A DNA stretch of 64,000 bases from Dryocosmus kuriphilus (GCA_038277395.1 CM076190.1:252623989-252687988); one strand, 5' to 3'; positions 1 to 12,818 are shown, numbered from the stretch's first letter. Program-made: numbers and translations. Notes: generated by a model from the sequence alone, not told the origin.

Positions 1-640
1 TTCGAAGAATCCTAGCATCATGAACCTTTCCGGGTCAATTCACGTCAACGTAAAAGAAGTAAGGTCCGGTTCACATACTGCCATGCAATTAATACTACGA
101 TTATCATGACGTTCGACAAAAGCTTCTTCATTTTCACTAGGAGCATCTATGTTTATTAATGTTCCGTCAATACATCCTCATACCATTGGTAATCCAGCAA
201 ATTCATGAAATTGCTGAACAACACCTTCCACGTTGGCAGGCTACGTTACCAATTCATTAAACAGAGTATTATTCACCGCTGTTACAAATTAACGAAGAAC
301 GCGACATACTGTTGCTTTTGAGATGGCGTTCATATCACCAACAGCGTGATATTGGCCTCCCTTCCCAAGCCAATGAACAGCTGTTTGAATACAGTTCTTA
401 GCTGATAAGGCATGATTCCTTCCACTTGCACGTCTTAAAGCTGGCTCTAGTCTTTCAAGTAAGTAGTCTAACTTCCCGGCACTCATCCGGAATCGCTCAT
501 TATGTCCTTAAACTGCTCCAAAATGGAAATTTATTCTTGGCCGAAATATTCTTGCACGCCTAAGTTCTCGTTCATCATCTTCGGAGTCAGAAAACCAAAC
601 ATTCATATATCCTATTCCAGCCATTGCTGCCTTCGATATC
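1..640 (-). pseudogene. HARBI1-like Harbinger transposase fragment
   Basis: Read on the minus strand, the N-terminal part (486 to 289) contains a helix-turn-helix-like stretch with VGDMNAISKATVCRVLR, matching the VGD..GVSKSTVSRVL signature of Harbinger transposases. Further along, near 175-60, is the DDE-domain block GCIDGTLINIDAP followed by ERHDNRSINCMAVCEP, which matches the GCIDGT / H.SIN.Q.VCD motifs of HARBI1. A TGA falls just before GCIDGT, and the frame between the two blocks is broken. The protein would cut and reinsert its element in the nucleus. The window edge removes the C-terminus. Confidence 0.75.
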
Positions 641-2133
641 TGGAAAACAATTGATATATAATAAAAAGGGCATCTCTAAGAATTCTAACAAAGCGTGGAA
701 ATGCATAAGACGGCAAGCCACATCCGTACAAATTCGGTTATATTAGCTCAAATAGACAGAGAAATTCTAATACATGCCCGATAATAAGCGTTAAATTCAG
801 AAGAATTAAGAATTTGAATTCCTATCAATAGGCAATTTTTCCTGCGTCTAAAAACCCCCCAACGGGAAAAGAAAATGTGCAAATCCTATTCCCCTCAATC
901 GGCTTAGCAAAATTTAACTTATATTCTAATAATTTATTTAAAAGTGTTAAAAAATGCATTAGTCTCTGCTAACATTGAGGAGAATACATTATAGATGAAA
1001 TATATACAAATTTGTGAATTAAAATAGTTTTAATTCGAGAGAGGCAGAGATGAATTGATGAGAATTAAAATTTCAAATCTTGTGTTCCACACAAAGAAAA
1101 TAAAGCAATTTATTAGACATATCCTGCGAACTAATTAGAAGGAATTAAATAAACTGAAAATATGACCACTTTTGCGTAACTCAAAACATCTCTGTGAGAT
1201 GGGCGTACCGGTATAATTAGAAGGAATTAAATATTTTGAAAACACGTTCTCTTTTGGGGAATAGGAAACTATGCGACGGTCGTTATGGAAATAGAAGTGA
1301 ATTAGTTTCGGAGATATCCTATTCTTATTATGGCATTTTAGAAAGATAGAAAAATCGCGCATTCAAAAGAACAAAATAATCCTGAATTACACGCTGAAAT
1401 CTGAAAAGATTAATTTTTCTCTATTCCACGCTTATTGCCGGTACACTTGCAAAAGGATTTAGAATTTAGAACATTTTTTTGTCTCTCCCGCAAAATTGTC
1501 AAAATATTGTTTGACGTCTTACGTATTCCCATTCTTCAATTATAAATCATATTTTATGATCGTTTAAGTATATTCACTACAAAAACGAGTACTTTTCAAA
1601 ACCTATAATAAGTTTGTAATAAGTATGATGATAGTTATTATTAAAAGCATATTAGTATTTACCTCTTTATGCGTGTATCCTTTCGCTGTGTCAAGTATAA
1701 CACGAATGTCTTCTAACCTTCTTAACCTCAAATATGCAGTTTATATATATAATACACTCAAAACTTCAGAATAATTCGCAATTATTTAAAATCCAATATA
1801 AGCACTTACATTTACTCTAAAACCCACCTTCCTGGGTCCCAGATATCAATATACAATTGAATAAAAGTAATTCGTAATTACTTTTACCACTTTTACAAAG
1901 ATCCAAACACGCTACGAAATTTTCCTACAAATTACAAGCGCTTCTTGCATTTCACGAGCTTTATGAAACAGAACGCTTGTAAAACTCCGCTATTACTACG
2001 AAAATGAATCGCCGTACTTGTAGCTTGCGAAAAGTGCAAAGAGCTTTATAAAGCACACACTTCTAATACAAGTGGAAGGTCCCTAGACTTGTACTTGTAA
2101 ATTGTAACTTGTGGGTTTTATGAAATAGGCCCC
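1..2133 (-). mobile_element. PIF/Harbinger DNA transposon, 3' part cut by window edge
   Basis: The minus strand carries a HARBI1-like transposase at 1-640. About 1.5 kb of non-coding sequence follows, ending near 2133 in a terminal sequence whose outward reading is GGGCCTATTTCATAAA, a typical Harbinger-type end. The subterminal part (about 1900-2130) is rich in short repeats of the type ACAAGT/ACTTGT. The other end lies left of the window, so neither the target duplication nor the full length can be checked. The element is dead: the transposase has in-frame stops. Confidence 0.7.
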
Positions 2134-2476
2134 TGTTGATGCTCTTACTGCCGGCTGTCGATCGACTGACTAACTGTTTAGTTTAGTTTAGTTTTATAAA
2201 AGTGTTTATTGATCAGTATTGGTACATAAATGGTATATACATATGTGGATTCTTATTTGGAGTATCTATCCTTTTCGGAATAAGCATGCTTTTATTGAAG
2301 GTTGTAATGGTAGTGTTTCGCATGTGTAAGGTGATGTTTCAGTTATGTAAGAGGGTAATATTCAGGAGAAAATTTAAACAAAACCTGACAAGAATTTATA
2401 GAGCTTAACCTAACCTAAAGAGTACTGTACACTATTTACAAGAATGAAGAGGAATCTTCATTTTCCAGATCCTATC

Positions 2477-5067
2477 TTACAATAGAATGCGGTGAGAGAG
2501 TTTATGTTTTATTCTGAAATGCGCAGTTTCTCTATTAAATAGAGGGATGTCTCTGATAGACACAATATCATTTAACTGATTTTCACAAAAGTGTTTTGCT
2601 AATAGACAGACGTGATCTTTGATATATCTAATGGAGAGCTTAACATGCAACTCCTTGCTTGTTCTACTGTCGTCTGTCATTTTCAAGCATTTATTTTGTA
2701 TCCTTTGGAGCTTGTGATAATTAAACGCACAGGTGTTGCTCCAAACTGGGGCTGCATATAACATTATAGGTCTTATGATTGTTTTATAGATAATTGGTTT
2801 ATTATATTCGCTTAAGCCACCTCCCTTACATAGTAGAGGGTACAGCATACCTATAGTTTTGCATCCTTTCTTACATGCTTCGGTGACATGTTTTCCGAAG
2901 TTAAAAGATTTATCTAGGCTTTGGCCTAAGTATCTAACGGATTTGCTAATTCCAACGTTGTGATTGCACATGCTTAGAGCTAGGGGTGTGCCTTTGTACT
3001 TTTTTTCGCAAATACTATATTTTTCTAATAAACATACGTGTCTTTGTAAATATTTAATAGACATGTCCCTTTGAACTGAGGTTGCAAAGACAGCTGTGTC
3101 ATCGGCGAACATAGCCTTTTTCGTAACATTTGTCGAAGGTATATCATCAACATAATATGTAAAATATCTGGTTCGCAGAATAGATCCTTGAGGAACACCG
3201 GCCTTGTCACAAGGACGATCAGAAAGAGTTTTGTTAATTTGTACTTGAAATTCCCTGTTGCTTAGGTAGCTAATGGTGATTTGATTAAGTATAAAGGGAT
3301 ATTTAATTTTTTAAATTTATGTTTCAAGGTTTTGTGCCAAACCGTGTCGAACGCTTTCTCAAGTTCGATCAGGAGGAGTGAGGTACATCTATTAATATTA
3401 AAATTGGTACTTATGTGGTTAGTAAGTCTAACTAGTTGGTGAAGTGTGCTATGTTTTTGTCGAAAACCAAATTTTTCCGGTATTATTTGCATGAGAGTAC
3501 ATTCATGATCTCGGAGTCTTTTATAGATAATTTTTTAAAATATTTTGCTGAGAGTCAGTAGTAGACTTATAGGGCGGTAGCTTTGGTGGGAGATTTTATT
3601 TTTTCCTGTCTTATGTATAGGAATTGTAATTGCATTTTTCCACTCGGTTGGGAAGTAGGAAAGTAAAAAACAGGCATTACATATGTATATATTTAGTTTG
3701 TACTAATATTTTCTTACGCAAACTTTTAAGGATCCTATTAGTAATGTGCTGTCACAGCCCGGGCCTCATTTGGCATGGTTTTTCTAATTGCTAACTTTAC
3801 TTCTTTTAGTATTAGAAGTATTACGCTATCTAGGTCAAAATTAGAGTTAAGAGTTTCAAAGTAGCATTTTTGCACAATTTTTCGAGTGGATTCATCACTT
3901 ATGTCTTCAGTCATGACGTAGACTTTCTCATGCTGAGATGCCAATACATTCGCTTTTCCCTAGTCTTCAAAAACAAGGCCTCGTGGTACGTGCAGTGTTG
4001 GAATTACGTTAGAGCAATTTCCTTTAGATATTTTAGTTATTGTTTCTTAATATTGTTTGTTCCCTTTTAATTATCTTAGTCAACCTGTTCGCGGCGTTTT
4101 TTAGGTATGGTTCCCTACTTTTTTGCCACGCTTTCCTAATTTTGTTTCTGTCTTGGATTAATTCTTTGATATGGGGCGGAGTTAGACTTTACGATCAAGG
4201 GTTCCAGATAATGGAATGTTTTCCAATATTGCTGTTTTAATGCTGTTTGTTAAGTTGTCTACACTTTAGTCTATTTCCTCTTTTGTTTTAAATGTACCAC
4301 TATTTTTTTATATTGCAGTTTATGCCCTCTCTGAAACCCTCCCAATTTGCTTTTTTGTAGTTTAAAAATGTTTTACGTGGCAGAAGGATGTTGTCTGAAT
4401 TTTCGATCAACTCTGAAATGAGAGGATTGTGGTCAGAGTGAAGCTCATTTAATGTTTCAATGCTAACAAGGTTCTCAATATTTTTGGTTAAAGCGATGTC
4501 TACTGTACTGTGGGCTGTTGTGTAATTATATGGATGCATGGTGTGGCCGAAGGTATGTTCAAAATTATAGGGGTGACTATTAATGTAATTAAATAAAAAG
4601 TTACTATTCTTATTTTTCGAACTACAATTCAATGCCGTATTTTTGGCCTTTAAATCCCCTGCGATGAGGACATTTGTCCCTGACGAAAAAGGTTTGTCTA
4701 GATCTGAAGGAATTAGAGTAGATCGAGGTGGAGGGAAAGCCGAAATAAGTGTTAGGTTATTCTTTAGTGTGTTACCCACTGCTTCAATACTACGTGTATT
4801 AATGTCAGCTTTGTGAAAGGTTATATACTTTTTGATCAAGATGGCTACGCCCCCTCCCCCACTATTATCAGTTCTGTCTTTACGGACAAGATTATACCCA
4901 GGGACTTTGCACTCGGAATTATTTTTAAATTTGGTTTCGCTGATCAACATAATACCAATATCATGCATATGCAAAAACGTTGCGACTTCCAGAATGTTTT
5001 GAGTGAGTCCATTGGCATTCCAGTATGCGATAAGTAATCTATTACGTCTGTCTTGTGTCAGAGTCAT
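2477..5067 (-). pseudogene. Jockey-type ORF2: AP-like endonuclease plus reverse transcriptase
   Basis: The start is ATG 5067. The first 255 codons are an EEP endonuclease (ANGL near the start, SETKF, GGGVAILIK, GDLKAKN, SDHNPLISE). RT follows in broken frames: FGFRQKHST (3450), the motif-A block LEKAFDTVWH (about 3350), GVPQGS (3190), FADDT (3110) and YLGQSLDK (2940). The C-terminus reads WSNTCAF and KLQRIQNKCLK. In motif A the expected LDxEKAFD reads IELEKAFD, so the first catalytic Asp appears replaced by Glu. Frames break between 4300 and 3500 and again near 3270-3305. The enzyme would nick the target and reverse-transcribe the element RNA; this copy cannot. Confidence 0.85.
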
Positions 5068-5289
5068 ATTCGAGCAGTATTTGTGTCATTATTGTAAACT
5101 TTTCGATTTCACTTTTGCAAGCTGAAAGTGATTTATTTAGGTTTTGTATTAGACGTAGAAATTCGGCAAGATCGATTAGTTCGTTTAAAGATTGTATTTC
5201 GCTACTCATACTACTTACGAGTTTCGTTGAGCAGGTAGAGAATGAAGTCGGTTGATTTACTGAAATGTTCTTTGTTGGTTGATGTTTTT

Positions 5290-6510
5290 GGTTGTTATTT
5301 TCCTGAGGGGATTAGCCCGCCCAGGTGGAGGCCGTCCTGAGTGCCGGAAAATCTGCGATCTTGGGGCTTGGAGGTGATCTGGTCAGTTGATTTCTTTCTT
5401 TTTCTTGGCTCTTTCGAAGCTCAATTTCGTTGATATGTTCGACTTACGATGGAAATTTCCTATAGTCTGCAGTGTGCAATCCTTCGCAGTTTGTACAGGT
5501 TGATTTACTCTCTGGGTCCTTTTTACATTCGCTGGTTATGTGTAGTCCTGCGCACTTAACGCAGTTAGGAAGATGGTTGCAGTACGAGGTGCTATGACCA
5601 AAACCCTGACACCTATGGCATTGGGTGGCACCAATGGGATATCTGTATCGCTCAATTTTAACTTTGACTTAAAGGATGTATTTCACTTTGTAGATGGTGC
5701 CTATCTTTGTGTCCGGGCTTAATGAGCTCATAAAGAATGGATGAGTTTTGCTTGGACCCCTTCTTCGGCCTCATTTTAATCTATTTGTCACCTGGGAACC
5801 TTTGTTCATTCAGGTCATCGACGATGTCTGGGGTTCGAATGTCAGGCAGGCCTATGATAACCATTTCCAGTGTCTTTTTAGCCTTCGCTGCATACGTATG
5901 GATTTGAGGTTGCGGCTCTTGAAGATCTGGACCAAGGCAGCATGATCCTGCGCGTGGTGGGATTTGAAGGTGTAGGTTCCGTTGTTTATTTTGAGGGTAG
6001 GTGGTGTTTCCATCCTTGATTTCAATGCTTTCAAAAGACCTTGCAATTCCTGGATCTCAGATTTCATGATAATTGGTGGTGGGGGTTTCTTTTTTGGCCT
6101 CATTTCCATGATTTCTGATTTCTTTTCAGATGTCTCGCTGCTATTGTCAAAGGTGTCCATTCGTGAACTATTTTTTTGAGCGCCTTGAATATTTTGAAGC
6201 AGATCAAATTTGTTGACGGTTTCCAGGATTGTTTCTTCCTTATTGGCTTCTTTGGAGAGCTCGCCATCAGAGATTTTGGAGGATTTCCTCTTAACGATGT
6301 TATTTTTCCTGACTACAGGTTCCCTATGCCCTTGTCCATGCTCTTCACACTGTCGGCCAGTTGGCCTCCAGTATTTACAGTCACTTTTTCAACTCCACTC
6401 AATTTGAATTGTACACTATTTTCAGTAATGGCACTTATTGCGGAAGGGCGTCACACACCTTCTCCAGTACACAACCGGCCCGCGCCAAACCCCTTCGGCG
6501 CTGTGTTCAT
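5290..6510 (-). pseudogene. Jockey-type ORF1 (Gag-like nucleic-acid-binding protein)
   Basis: A likely ATG is at 6510 (MNTAPKGFGAG). The middle (about 6160-5852) is basic and proline-rich and then resembles the region before the zinc fingers in X-element/Jockey Gag. At 5640-5450 there are three zinc-knuckle-like motifs: CHRCQGFGHSTSYC, then CVKCAGLHITSEC, then CTNCEGLH. This arrangement is diagnostic for the nucleic-acid-binding protein of Jockey-clade elements, which packages element RNA. Stops occur after GTGEGV, after the GNL segment and after YRKFPS, so it is a pseudogene. Confidence 0.8.
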
Positions 6511-6599
6511 AGGTTTGTTAGAGTTCTCCGTACATGACGACTAACACAGTCGGGAGATGGATGGAATCGAATGTTCTGAATCTGCTGAGATGATGACTA

Positions 6600-6864
6600 G
6601 CTGTTCGTTCGTCCTTAAAATATATTTATTGTTCATAATGTTGTACAAAGATTAATACATGAGTAGAATTCTTATCTATTTTGTACTTTGTCTTCAGATA
6701 CCTAGTTCCCGATTGGAACTTTACCTCTTATTAATTTTATAATTAAATTTTCGTACTAAAGTAAGCTTAGCACGGACATGAACCACGTCAATTCTTGAGG
6801 TATATAGTCTGGAACAGAACCCTTCCTTATCGACTAACATGAAATAGCTTATTTCACACGTGAC
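6600..6864. other. No gene seen (AT-rich spacer)
   Basis: This stretch between the LINE 5' end and the 39-bp repeats shows no ORF or motif that I recognise. The string GAACCCTTCCTTATCGACTA near 6822 resembles the 39-bp unit, so the array may once have been longer. Confidence 0.4.
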
Positions 6865-6981
6865 AGATTTCTACCTCGCCGACTGATGGTAATAAACTGC
6901 CACAGATTCCTGCCTTACGGACTGATGGTAACAAACGACCACAGTTTCCTGCCTTACGGACTGATGGTAACAAACTACCAT
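6865..6981. repeat. 39-bp tandem repeat, 3 copies
   Basis: Three adjacent 39-bp units begin at 6865, 6904 and 6943, each of the form AGATTCCTGCCTTACGGACT followed by GATGGTAACAAACTACCAC with a few changes. Decayed flanking units are visible near 6822 and 7010 (CTCCCTTACCGACTGAGG). There is no coding potential. Confidence 0.85.
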
Positions 6982-7127
6982 GTTTCTAATGGATCCAGAA
7001 ACCCTCCCTTACCGACTGAGGATAATAAGTACGGGCGGTAAATGATTTAGCCTGGAACAGAACCCAACCCCTGTAAGTAGGCAACCCGTCGGGTGCCCCA
7101 GAACATACACTGCTATAATACTAGCCT

Positions 7128-7672
7128 TAGTGCAAAAAACCGCCCCAACCCCGCCACGAAGTTATGAAGTTAGCGCCGAAGTTTTTCAAGATCGAGTTGG
7201 GACCTATGCCATAACTGAGGACCTATTTAGGTCTAATTAGGGCCGCTAGTCCCTACCTTTGGGCTTCGCAATTTTTTCTTAAAATCAACCCCCTTTAAAA
7301 AATTTCTATTTTTCACGAATTTTATTCCGCCATACATTTGGGCCTTTTTTGGGCTCCTCGAAAACACCAACTCTGACTTTAGGGCCCCAACCCTTAACGC
7401 AAAAAACCAGCCCAACTCTACCTGATATATATACGACTTTGTCAAAAAATAATTCTTTTCCGAATTTTTCAAATTAGATGGAATCTCTTATTTTTGGCTC
7501 ATCGAAACTAGCAAGTCTGATTTTTATACTCCAACCCTTAACGCAAAAACCACTTCTTCCCAGTATCACAGATCTGACAGACAATCCAGGCCAGTCAGGC
7601 TTTTTTAAAAAAAGTACGAATACTTTGATAAGAATTTGGATTCTTAATGATATGGTAGTCATCAGTGGCGGA
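7128..7672. repeat. Left arm of a large dispersed inverted repeat, with ~140-bp subrepeats
   Basis: This block is the reverse complement, with divergence, of 12819-13466. Both contain repeated subunits marked by CCAACCCTTAACGCAAAAA (here near 7385 and 7530, with a weaker one at 7128) and by GACTTTGTCAAAAAATAAT. The outer parts share GGACCTATTTAGG and GAGTTGGGACCTATGCC. It may be a pair of inverted copies of a non-autonomous element. Short ORFs here are not convincing. Confidence 0.7.
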
Positions 7673-7919
7673 TCCGGGATTTTGAGGAGGGGGGGGGGGT
7701 CAAAAAATTTTCTGTCCTTTTTGTGGATAATGCTTACTTATAATTACTTAATATTATTAATCAAGTAATAAATAATATTCATAATTACTTAAATTCTTGG
7801 TAATTCGTGGCTAAACCGGCAAAGTTGTAAACAAATGTCGAATTTTGGTTTTCCTGATCCCGAAGGGGGTTGGGGGGGGTGGTCCGAACCCGAAAGCTTC
7901 CACCGTGGATGCGCCACTG
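7663..7919. mobile_element. 257-bp hAT-type MITE with perfect 8-bp target duplication
   Basis: The left end CAGTGGCGGATCC and the right end GGATGCGCCACTG are inverted repeats. The element is flanked on both sides by the identical 8-mer GTAGTCAT (7655-7662 and 7920-7927). CAGTGGCG ends and 8-bp duplications are hallmarks of hAT elements. The interior has G-rich runs and no ORF, so it is non-autonomous. Confidence 0.9.
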
Positions 7920-7927
7920 GTAGTCAT

Positions 7928-8884
7928 ACAAGATATAAACACATGCCCTATGTCAGTGGTATGAATCTTTATCTTTAAACAAATGACCCAAGTAAATACG
8001 TTGTTGATTAGACATAATGAGGAGAGATATAGGGAACAAACAAAATTTATTTATAAAAATTTTATCAAATGTTCTAAACAATTTATTGAAAAAAAGTGTT
8101 TCAGTGTACCAGTGTTTTGTAGAACAAATGTATTTTGTACTATAATTGTTATGATATATTGTTAAAATGTTATTGCAATACGAGAAACATAGAGAGAAGA
8201 AAATGCTTATATCTAAGCAATTGAAAATGTTATGAACAACAACTTTTCCATACATAACACCCATGGAATAGAGAATAGTCATAGTATGTATTTATTCTAA
8301 GTAACAAAATGGGTGGAGAAAAAGACATTCCACTACATTGGCTCTATGTAAATTTTGCGTAGAATGGAATTTCGTAATCAGTTTCTCCGAAACTCACAGA
8401 TTCAAAGAAAAATAAATTCTTGAAGCAATTCTTGTTTAAACATTCGGGAAGTCGTATTCCTTTTCACATACAAACATCCATCGATCAAACTTTCTCTTAC
8501 TATTATTAAAATTTAAAATATACATTCTTTGGGATTTTCCTTATGCTTTCCTACAAATTAGATGACTGAATGTTGCCAACAGTTTTGTTGAAACTTGCAA
8601 CTTCTTAAACCATTTAAGAAAAGAATTGGACAACTATACTGACAATAAGTGCGATTCCGTAAAAAAACGAAAATTAGTCTATGAACTGTAACGTTCCAGT
8701 TTAACACCATCACAATAATTTCATTAAATTCAAAATTTCGGAGAAAATAATCTTTAGCTCTCGAAGCCGAGTGTAAATTCGGCATTCGATGGCACCATTG
8801 TATTTTTGTTTTAAGTTAGGATAAGTTAATTTTGGACCCCTTGTGTTTTCGTATGCAAACATTGTGAGGATCTATGTGGGCTTG
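7928..8884. other. No gene seen
   Basis: AT-rich sequence without recognisable coding or structural features. Short open frames at 7953-8282 and 8558-8785 have no family motif and are probably chance. Confidence 0.4.
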
Positions 8885-9060
8885 AGCGGAAACTCAAGAA
8901 TTCTTTCATCTCGTGGCGTCGACGATTAGGATTCACTGTCACCTCCTTTGTTAAGCGAGGCTTCTACTGTCTAGGGACACCTTTTTCGCTTTCTTCAGGT
9001 TGACCCTGGCTATCTTATCGTATCGCTTGGCTATCAAGGACATCTACATACACAAGACTT
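8885..9060. repeat. Direct-repeat partner of 14640-14830
   Basis: GTCACCTCC, then GCGAGGCTTCTACTGT and neighbouring words here recur in the same orientation about 5.75 kb away at 14690-14730. A weaker resemblance with the same offset appears near 9725 and 15470. It could be decayed long terminal repeats or a segmental duplication; no gag or pol remains between them. Confidence 0.4.
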
Positions 9061-9147
9061 GTATCTGGTGAGGATGGATCTAGAGCGAATTACCTAAATT
9101 CGTAGTAAGTAAGGCAATTGCGTTTAATTGAAATATTAAGATTACCG

Positions 9148-9267
9148 TATCGGGCGAAATGACCATTAAATCCGTCACTGGATGAGCATTTCCGCCCAAA
9201 TTTATCTTATCGGGCGAAATGACCATAAAGTCCGTCAGTGGACAGGTATTTCTGCCAAAATTATCGG
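9148..9267. repeat. 60-bp tandem duplication
   Basis: TATCGGGCGAAATGACCAT starts at 9148 and again at 9208. The two 60-bp units differ at about ten positions. Confidence 0.85.
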
Positions 9268-10484
9268 AGGAACTGTAATAATACTAGCATGTTTCTCAAT
9301 ATCGTTCGAGGGTTGTGAGGAAAAGCACCCTACATCTGCCGGCAGCAAGGTTTTATCCACCAATCTTCACCCAGGAGTCAACCGTCCCTCAGCGGCCACG
9401 AATCCCGTGATTCAAATCTCCACACTGCAAGGCATTCGTGCTTAACAAAATGGCCCACCAATGGGAAAGAAGGAAGGAAGCGGGAGATGTTACGACAGCG
9501 AGGCTGATCAGCAAGGAATATGGACCATCGACCTCTATTTTGACCGCAGAAATCCTTTACTTCGAGTCCCGTGCGTCACTATCCCTCTCTTAGCGTGCTT
9601 CCATAGTGTATCCCCTCTTTTGTAACCATTACCGCTCGTCCATATGACTCTCAGTCTCAGTCTGCAAATCAAAGGTGAAGCGAGCTAAAGTTCTGTAATA
9701 TCGACCCCCTGGCAACTGCGAAGGTTTAAGGCAGGATTTTTATCCTTCAATGATTTAGCCAAGCTTTTTGATTAATTTTGGTGTTTTCCTTTCATTGGTC
9801 CCTTTTATTTAAGAATCTTTAAGTTACTCCTTGCCTAAATCATTATTTTAGAGTTATTTCTAGTGTGCTTTTATAAAGTGTATACTTTCTGGATTTATAA
9901 ATATGGGGTGTCGATGCTTAATTCACTCGTCCCTTGCGACTGCTTCTTATGTATCTTGAGTTTTCTTAAATTATTATATTTTGCATTTAGATCCTCTTCC
10001 CTAAATTAATGTGAATTTTAAATTGTGCTTCCTGTAGACATAATACTTTTCGATCTGTCTCCCTTCATCTTCCCGATCTTCGCGTAACTATGATTCCCCC
10101 CTTATTTCTAGCTTTGTACTTATTTAATGCATCTCACAACTGCAATAGTGTATTTCGATCTGCCTACATAATATTGCCCCATTCTCTCCGAGTGTAACGT
10201 TAGTTTTGATTCCTTTTACTCTAATTATTTTAACCGCTGTGTATTTCTAGCCATTTTCTCCGGACTCCCTCACGACATTGACATTGCAGTCCCGCTATAT
10301 TTTAATTTCGTAACTTTGTTTAGATATATTTTAGATTCTGATAGTTTGAATTGAAGGTGAATTTTGAAACCTCTTAAATTGTGCTTCCTTTCGACACAGT
10401 ATAATTTCAACCTGTTTTCTCTTTGCTTTCCAGACAGTGTTATAACTTTGTTCCTCGATATTTTCATTCTGTGATTTTTATACA
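9268..10484. other. No gene seen; weak diverged repeats
   Basis: No protein motif was found. The words AAATTGTGCTTCCTGTAGAC (about 10020) and AAATTGTGCTTCCTTTCGAC (about 10377) suggest an old internal duplication. Confidence 0.35.
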
Positions 10485-10486
10485 TA

Positions 10487-11815
10487 CGAAGTGTGGCTGA
10501 AAACTATCTGTTCTGCGTTCACATCTCCACCCAGAGCGCTCCAGCGGCCTCTGCGGGGTATGAGCGTAACCAGTAGTCCCTCACGAACTCCCTGAATGGC
10601 GTGGCTACCGTCCGAGCGCCTTGGGTCGCGTGCAGCATGTGTTTCTGTCCAACGTGTTTTTTTCGTTCGTCGCATTTCTGTACTGTTGGAAATGACAGAA
10701 AGAAGAGATCAACGAATCTGCATCATGTTTTGTTTCGATCTCTTCAAGAGTCGTACGGAGACTATTTAAATGATACAGGAGGCCATTGAGGACAAAAGTA
10801 TGGGCAGAACCCAGATAAGGGAGTTGTACAGGCGGTTTAAAAATGGACGCACATCTGTTGACAGTGGCCCTCGTCCTGGCCGACCTCTGCTGACAACAAC
10901 ACCGGAAAACATCGAGCGTGTGCGACTTGCGATTGAAGGTGATCGTCGAATAACTGTTAGTCAAGTAGAAAATGATCCCGGAATAGCGAAAAGTACTGTT
11001 TGGGAAATTTTAAACAAGATTTTGTGAATGAGACGCGTGTATGCGAAATTCATTCCAAAATTTCTCACGACCGAGCAGAAAGACCTTCGCTCTGAAATCA
11101 CTCAGGACAACTTGGAAATGGTCATTGATGATGAAAATGTCCTTAAGAACGTTATTACTGCTGACGAATCATGGGTTTATGATTATGATCCTGAAACTAA
11201 ACAACAATCTTCACAGTGGAAGCGTCCAGACGAGCCACGGCCGAAAAAGCACATCAAAGTCGGAGCCATGTTAAGTCAATGCTGACTATTTTTTTCGATT
11301 GTGTGGGTGTTGTGCACTACGAATTTGCTCCAATAGGTCAGACGACCAAAAAAGAGTATTACGTCGAAGATCTGAAAGGATCACGTGATTCCGTGAGAAG
11401 AAAATGACCGCGTTTCTGGTCAAGAGGTGACTGGCTTCTTCACCACGATAACGCGCCATCGCATTTATCGAAACTTGTACAGCAATTTTTGACGAAACAC
11501 AAGATTGTGCAGCTTCGCCAGCCTCCATACAGTCCCAAAATACCTCGATGGGACTTTTGGTTGTTCTAAAAATTGAAAATGGCGCTCAAAGGTAAGCAGT
11601 TCGACGACAACGAGACGATTCAGAGTAATGCGACGCGCGAGCTGAAGGCCATTCCAAAATCTGCGTTCGAGGGCTGCTTTAAGATGTGGAAGCACCGCTG
11701 GGCGCGTGTGGTTCAATCAAATGGTGACTACTTCGAAGGATGCCACGGCTCGAATGCAGAAAGATAGCACGAACGCGATAGCAACGCAGGTTGGATAGTT
11801 TTCGGACAAGTCTCG
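10487..11815 (+). mobile_element. Full-length, inactive mariner element (1329 bp)
   Basis: The left end CGAAGTGTGGCTGAAAACTA and the right end, read inward as CGAGACTTGTCCGAAAACTA, form imperfect inverted repeats of about 24 bp. TA flanks both sides (10485-10486 and 11816-11817). Length and the single internal transposase reading are typical for mariner. Confidence 0.9.
10692..11767 (+). pseudogene. Mariner transposase (DDD), interrupted
   Basis: The frame starts at ATG 10692 (MTERRDQR). N-terminal HTH regions follow (IRELYRRFKNGRTSVDSGPRPGRP), then MRRVYAKFIPKFLT, the first catalytic Asp in VITADESWVYDYDPETKQQS, the second in HHDNAPSH and the third in the mutated block PRWDFWLF. The usual PYSPDLAP reads PYSPKIPRW. 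Defects: TAA after about 25 codons, TGA at 11025 before MRRV, a frameshift near 11270, a stop near 11405 and a TAA after WLF. The protein cuts and pastes its element at TA sites; this copy is dead. Confidence 0.9.
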
Positions 11816-11817
11816 TA

Positions 11818-12818
11818 CATCTTAGACGTTACCTGATTTGGCATATGTACTTTCGATCCCTTGTGTAAACTGATTATAAATTATTTACGATATCTACTCT
11901 TTATAATCTGCCGATCAATTTCATCTAAAAATTCCCCCTTATTACCGAAAAATGTATTCCTCAGCGTACCTATTTAATTTCGTTATGTTAGCAACAAACT
12001 CCCCCCCCCCCCCCACATTTTAATATGGTAGTAATTGTTTGGATATTGGTTTTTTAACCTCATAGTAATTAATTTAAAGTGGAGATGTTTTCTTTTAATA
12101 ATCGTTCGGATATTGATTTATTATTCTTTTAGTATTTATATTGAAGTTGACTTTGTTATTCGGTTAATAATTATTTTGGAAACTGACTAGTTATGCCTTC
12201 AGCGAATATTTTCAAGTTGATTTGCTCTTCTCAAATTCTTTTGCAGTAGCTTTTCGACTTGATGCAATTATGATTAAGTTGTCAATTTTACTTTAAATAT
12301 TTAAATGTGTCTTACCAAATATTTATTCGAATATCCGCTCTACCTTTAAGAACTGAGATAGTTATTTATTGTCGGATTTCTCTAAATTTTTCTAGCATTT
12401 TATCGCTTTTCGTATGGTAATAAGATATCGTTGCTTATTTTGGTTTGTCATGACTCGATTTCGGGGATACAGATGATTAGCCTGGTGGGCCTTTGTTCGT
12501 CTATTACACGGATGTGATATCAGGCCATGGATAATTAGCCTGGTGGCCTTCGTTTGCCCATGGCCCGAAAGGCGTACAAGTTTGTTCGGGAATTAAATAT
12601 TAATGGTTTCTTATCGCTTTAATTTTCGGGAATCTGGAGATTTAATGAGGATTGCCTTTAGGAAGGCTGGCGCCCAACGGTCAAATATTTCATTTTTATC
12701 TTTATCTTTTTGCGCGGCCTTAGAGGACCGATATTTAATGTAAAGAAAAAGGTCGCGTCAAAAAGCACTGAAAATTATATAAATATTTAAGACATTATTT
12801 AAGATTATAAAATTATAA
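11818..12818. other. No gene seen; C-run and a ~58-bp duplication
   Basis: There is a poly-C run at 12001-12014. Two similar segments near 12471 and 12529 share ATTAGCCTGGTGG. The rest is AT-rich without coding signal. Confidence 0.45.

Larger units (their letters stand above)
2166..6600 (-). mobile_element. Jockey-clade non-LTR retrotransposon (LINE), decayed
   Basis: On the minus strand it has the two-ORF layout of Jockey elements: a Gag-like ORF1 (about 6510-5290) with C2HC zinc knuckles, then ORF2 with an endonuclease and reverse transcriptase (5067-2477). The 3' end, at the left, finishes in a short (TAAAC)n tail at 2176-2195, a usual LINE 3' hallmark. The 5' boundary near 6600 is uncertain. 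Total length is about 4.4 kb, near full length for the clade. Stops and frameshifts make both ORFs inactive. Confidence 0.85.

Noticed and set aside
6176..6544. 122-codon open frame on the plus strand
   Set aside because: It is the antisense of Jockey-type ORF1 and has no motif of its own.
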